From positions 43,921 to 64,655 of the forward strand of contig NW_014578272.1 of assembly GCF_000485595.1 (NCBI RefSeq): DNA of 20,735 nt, written 5' to 3'. The notes beneath the pieces were generated by a model that did not search any database, was not told the DNA's origin, and saw nothing but the letters and a program-made list of their open reading frames with translations. This document shows, in pieces, positions 17,630 to 20,735 of this stretch. Position 1 is the first letter of the stretch; each line of letters begins with the position of its first letter. Origin of the DNA: Priapulus caudatus (taxonomy: Eukaryota; Priapulida; Priapulimorpha; Priapulimorphida; Priapulidae). The position numbers and the translations under genes are program-made.

Positions 17630-18121
17630 TGTGCACCCGCTCCAGCATAATACGCGACTACAGCTCGCAAGTTCATTGTTTTTGAGTAATGACGCAACGC
17701 ACACATGGTCAATGCGAAAATCCTACCTGCCGCACAAAAATTAGCATTTTTACTCAAAAATTAAGTTTCTAAGTGCATATTATCCGCGCATATATAGCGT
17801 TGCAGATATCTCTAGATATTGCTATGGTCATTTTTAATAAATAAAATATTTAAAAAAAACGACGGCACCCTTCAGACGGCCCCTGACCACTTATCCCCGC
17901 GACGGGCCCCTTACCCGGGAACCTTTATCTCAAAAGCGCATCATTCTGGAAGTAAGTCGGTCTTCCGATCTTCAATATTGCTGATAGATCGGTCAATTCC
18001 TTAGTATATAGCCAAATATAATATATCATTTTAAACGCAATTAAAGTGATCTAATTCAGATATGGCACATATCTCAATTTGTAAATTCCTACTTAATCCT
18101 GGTTTGCTGGAGCGGGTCACC
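17630..18121. mobile_element. Short element with inverted termini (MITE-like), copy 2
   Basis: The same 13-base perfect inverted ends are at 17635-17647 and 18105-18117. The interior is longer than in copy 1 through scattered insertions and has no coding frame. Confidence 0.6.
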
Positions 18122-18854
18122 ATATATCGGATCAATCGATCTATCATGATTCTATATACGATAAATTCTATAACGTGATATAGTAAAGTTTGCACTCTAT
18201 ACATTGCTAGGCGCTGCTCTCCTAATTATAAGACCACAGATCATACTAAAATCTATTTATGAATATTTTTAAATTAATATTAGATTAATTTATTAAAACA
18301 ATTTCTTACATAAATCTATGCTGAGATACCCCCTAGCCCCATATTAAAATGGCCATATTCATCACAAAATAATAATGTCTCTGGTGAGAATAATATATAT
18401 ATATATATTATATATAGTAGTATATATTTATTTTAGTAGACCATGGGCTGCATTAAGCACTTGAATAGTGTACACATGCTTCATGGTGGCGGCCGTACTC
18501 TGGGGTGGAGTGCCTTGCTCTGTATGCATTCCCTGAAATTTTTCATCGTAAATGTGCAAGGACATTAGTCTTTTGCCGAAGTATTGGCCGAACCCTAGTG
18601 GTTCAAGTGTTGTCAGATGTGGTCTCCAATCGAACTCGGGCTTCCCTAAACAGTATTTCTTTACCTGCATGGGCTGCTGAGGTAGGCCGCTAAGTTGAAT
18701 AAAATTAAGTTCGAGAGAGCTTCAAGCCAAGAGTGTTGCCCTCGAAGGGAAGAGCAGAAGGAACGTAGAAAGAAGACCGGATCTTATTTCCTCGCGCCGT
18801 CTGAGATCTTGACCTAATCTAAGACTATCACCCGAGCAGTAATCCGCGGTTCAT
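18122..18854. other. AT-rich segment with single TA/VNTR unit, copy 2
   Basis: Matches 9939-10725 but contains only one version of the TA-plus-GTGTACACAT unit (about 18388-18540). Short open frames on both strands are not shared with copy 1. Confidence 0.55.
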
Positions 18855-19750
18855 GATGGACGACCGGCAAAATTGAAGACGCCCACGGCGCCCGAAATCT
18901 CGCCGGATTCACACAGGGGGGTCGCCGCGCAGCATCCGACAACAACCGCGAGTCGACCACGTGCGGTCGCCGCGGCGCAGCGGCGATCGAAATTTGCCAT
19001 GTCGTTGAGAGGGGTGGGGGAGCCAGATTGGCGAGACGACCGCCACACCAAGTGCCCACGTCGACAGCGGGCACCCCGGCGGGGAGGGATATGGAGCCGG
19101 GCGCGGGCCATAGACCAAGCGACCGGGTCGAGGGGCCGTCGGCCGCACCCTCGGCGCCTGCCTGCCTGAGGTCCGCGCCGGTGGGGCGGCCACCCGCGCG
19201 GGTGCCGGCGACAAGACGGCGTGTCAGCGCGCCTCGCACGTTGGGAGGATGGCGAGGCGACGCTTCTTCGCAACGCGGACGCCGCGGCGAACGCCCCCCG
19301 TGGGCGGCGAAACGCCCCGCCGACAGGTGTCGCGCTATCCCACGCCGAGCGGTTGGTCGTCCGCCGCCGATGAAGGGCAATGGACCCCCCTCTTCATCCT
19401 CGTGTGCGATGTCAGGGATGAGGGGATGGCCCCACCTTCTACATCGCTCCGCCGCCGCGGGGCAGCGGAGACGGAGAGCGCGGAAGCCGGACCGAGCAGA
19501 CCCGCGGGCGAGGAGGGGGGGCCGGGTGGCAAGGAGGAGGCGGCCCGGGCGGGGTTGGGGGGTGGATAGCTGAACCCCGCGCACCGCTGTTGACGCTTGT
19601 TCCGCAAAGTGAGCGGAGGCCAGTGCGCAGGGCATTCACGCGCGGCTGTCCGGCGACGCGTGTGTGCCGCGGGCGACGGTCACCGTGAGCCGCACGAGGC
19701 TTGCAGCGCCGCGTCTCGTTCGGAGGGTCGCCCACGCCGACCTCCGAGGG
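18855..19750. other. CpG-rich block, copy 2
   Basis: Matches 10726-11456 with numerous insertions. A minus-strand frame of 273 codons (18814-19635) is open, but it has no recognisable domain and no copy 1 counterpart of similar length. The two CTCF-like sites of copy 1 are disrupted here. Confidence 0.5.
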
Positions 19751-20008
19751 CAGAGTGGTCACCTGGGGGTGGTCACTGTAGCACGAGGTGGTTCAACAAG
19801 GCCCCGAGCGGCGTGGAGGGCAGAGGGTGGCGCGGGTACGGAGGGGCGAGGGGGGGGGGGAGGTTCGGGAAGGGGGCACGGCTCGACTGGTGTGCTGCGG
19901 ACAGGGGGGGGCGGGGGGTCCGAGGTGTATTTTCAAGATCCCTCCTGGGTCCCGGCATCCGTCCCAGTGGTAATGAAATCAAGTTTGTATAACCTCAAGT
20001 CTCACACG
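19751..20008. other. G-rich single-copy DNA
   Basis: Begins where copy 2 similarity ends. GTGGTCAC occurs twice near 19756-19780. Several G runs of 5-12 bases lie between about 19849 and 19920, giving quadruplex-forming potential on the plus strand. No gene is seen. Confidence 0.6.
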
Positions 20009-20029
20009 GCCGGGGATTCGGTCCCCGGC
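20009..20029. other. GC-rich hairpin, 7-bp stem and 7-base loop
   Basis: GCCGGGG (20009-20015) pairs perfectly with CCCCGGC (20023-20029) around the loop ATTCGGT. The 7-base loop recalls a tRNA T-arm, but the loop order is not the T-loop consensus and no tRNA body precedes it. A similar word lies at 11496-11517 in the joint between the two large repeats. Confidence 0.6.
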
Positions 20030-20150
20030 TGCGGAGCCACGGTTATGACCGGCAATAACAGCAGCGCCACACGATGAGACTGCGAGGCGTGCAGTGATGA
20101 TCGGCGCCGCGAGCCGGAACGGTTAACCTCGCGACGCCAGACCTGCCACT
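20030..20150. other. Single-copy DNA, no feature seen
   Basis: Mixed-composition DNA between the hairpin and the CA-rich tract. Confidence 0.5.
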
Positions 20151-20612
20151 GACCACACGCACAGGTAGGCCGCCCGCACCAGCCAGGCCAGCCACGCAGC
20201 GCACAACACCACAGCACACAAGCAACCACGACGCACACAGCTACCATCGCCGCACATAAGACTTACCGCACCAGAAAGCCTTCACACGACATATCCTTTA
20301 CCTCGCACACGAGGCATACAAACGACACAGTATTACTCGAGTCCTACTAACACAGCGAACCAGACCAAGCACTGCGAAGACCACAGATGTGTGGACTTCT
20401 TGAGCAGCGCATGCCTACTGAGCTGAACGGCAACACACAAACCTACAGGGACACAGAGTACCACCACACCCAACGAAACACAAAAAAACACGACCAACAA
20501 CCAATCACAGCACACCACACATACACACACACACCACAGACACACACTCACAACAACACGACACACACACACACACACCACCCACACAAAACACAACACA
20601 CACACACTGCAC
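20151..20612. repeat. CA-rich low-complexity region
   Basis: CA and CACA words become dense from about 20500 (ACACAC runs at 20510-20605), with a looser CA-rich lead-in. His/Thr-rich plus-strand and Cys/Val-rich minus-strand translations are repeat artefacts. Confidence 0.85.
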
Positions 20613-20735
20613 AATTCAAACCGAGCTAGATCATACACGAATACATACGGAACTTACAACATAAGCACAGATAACACAGCGCGAATGTATCCGGCAACTA
20701 GGGCGCACGCTCCACGGGCTCAGCACGCACGCACG
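20613..20735. other. Window end, no feature seen
   Basis: Short AT/CA-mixed tail ending in a few GCAC words. Nothing supported. Confidence 0.5.

Larger units (their letters stand above)
11524..19750. repeat. 8.1-kb tandem unit, copy 2
   Basis: Direct repeat of 3211-11456 in the same orientation. The left part (11556-13666) is the more regular version: its palindrome, GGC run and GTCC array are clean where copy 1 is broken. The right part (16786-19750) carries many extra single bases and a few longer insertions relative to copy 1, for example near 18985-19015 and 19105-19135. It ends at CCTCCGAGGG (19741-19750), beyond which similarity to 11457 onwards is lost. Confidence 0.93.

Noticed and set aside
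18814-19635. Minus-strand open frame of 273 codons
   Set aside because: Same CpG-rich block in copy 2, overlapped by other frames. No counterpart of that length exists in copy 1 and no domain is seen.
3211-19750. Ribosomal DNA or histone repeat unit
   Set aside because: The 8.1-kb period is in the range of such tandem arrays, but I see no rRNA-like conserved segment and no histone frame in the unit.
20009-20029. Possible tRNA T-arm
   Set aside because: The stem-loop has the right size but the loop ATTCGGT is not a T-loop, and no other tRNA arm is present.
1-20735. CRISPR array
   Set aside because: Tandem repeats are abundant, but none has short identical repeats separated by unique spacers of constant length, and the DNA is eukaryotic in character.

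Overview
The window reads as non-coding DNA from a eukaryotic nuclear genome. It is rich in simple repeats, minisatellites and short non-autonomous transposon-like elements, and base composition swings sharply between AT-rich and CpG-rich blocks. I found no protein-coding gene, rRNA, tRNA, CRISPR array or bacterial-type operon that I can defend. Every longer open frame is a translation of low-complexity or CpG-rich DNA, or is not kept between the two copies of the large repeat. The microsatellite types (CT/GA, GT, GTGC, GTCC, GGC), the retained CpG and CTCF-like sites of the AGRTGGCG type suggest an animal, perhaps an invertebrate. That is inference with modest confidence.

Layout. Positions 1-3210 are single-copy in the window: a GA-rich tract (1-619), a GT/GTGC tract with 119 bases of unbroken purine-pyrimidine alternation, an ordinary stretch with a cluster of TCAAGGTC half-sites, CTCF-like sites and two small tandem repeats, a 421-bp element with ~39-bp terminal inverted repeats flanked by TTA on both sides (PIF/Harbinger-like MITE), and an AT-rich hairpin region. 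Positions 3211-19750 hold two direct tandem copies of an ~8.1-kb unit (copy 1 about 3211-11456, copy 2 about 11524-19750, with a short joining piece). Positions 19751-20735 are again single-copy: G-rich, then CA-rich.

Each 8.1-kb unit holds, in order: a foldback element of ~150-180 bp with an inner CCAAAT array; a CT tract; a palindrome; GGC, GTCC and CCG repeats; a TA-rich block; a GT-rich block; a ~480-bp degenerate minisatellite whose conserved core resembles the RFX X-box; a ~600-bp CT tract; an AT-rich minisatellite; a ~460-490-bp element with inverted termini built on a perfect 13-bp repeat; a TA block with a 100-bp variable unit; and a CpG-rich block with two CTCF-like sites.

The copies are very unevenly related. 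A 3,119-bp centre (5521-8639 versus 13667-16785) aligns without gaps at a constant offset of 8146 with only two substitutions noticed, through ~600 bp of CT repeat. The flanks on both sides differ by many small indels, and the two outermost flanks carry surplus inserted bases. This could reflect assembly or polishing, very recent gene conversion, or both. At least one ~100-bp structural difference (extra unit 10342-10440) suggests that two real versions of the unit exist.

The most interesting signals are the X-box-like array, the uneven identity of the tandem duplication and the TTA-flanked MITE.
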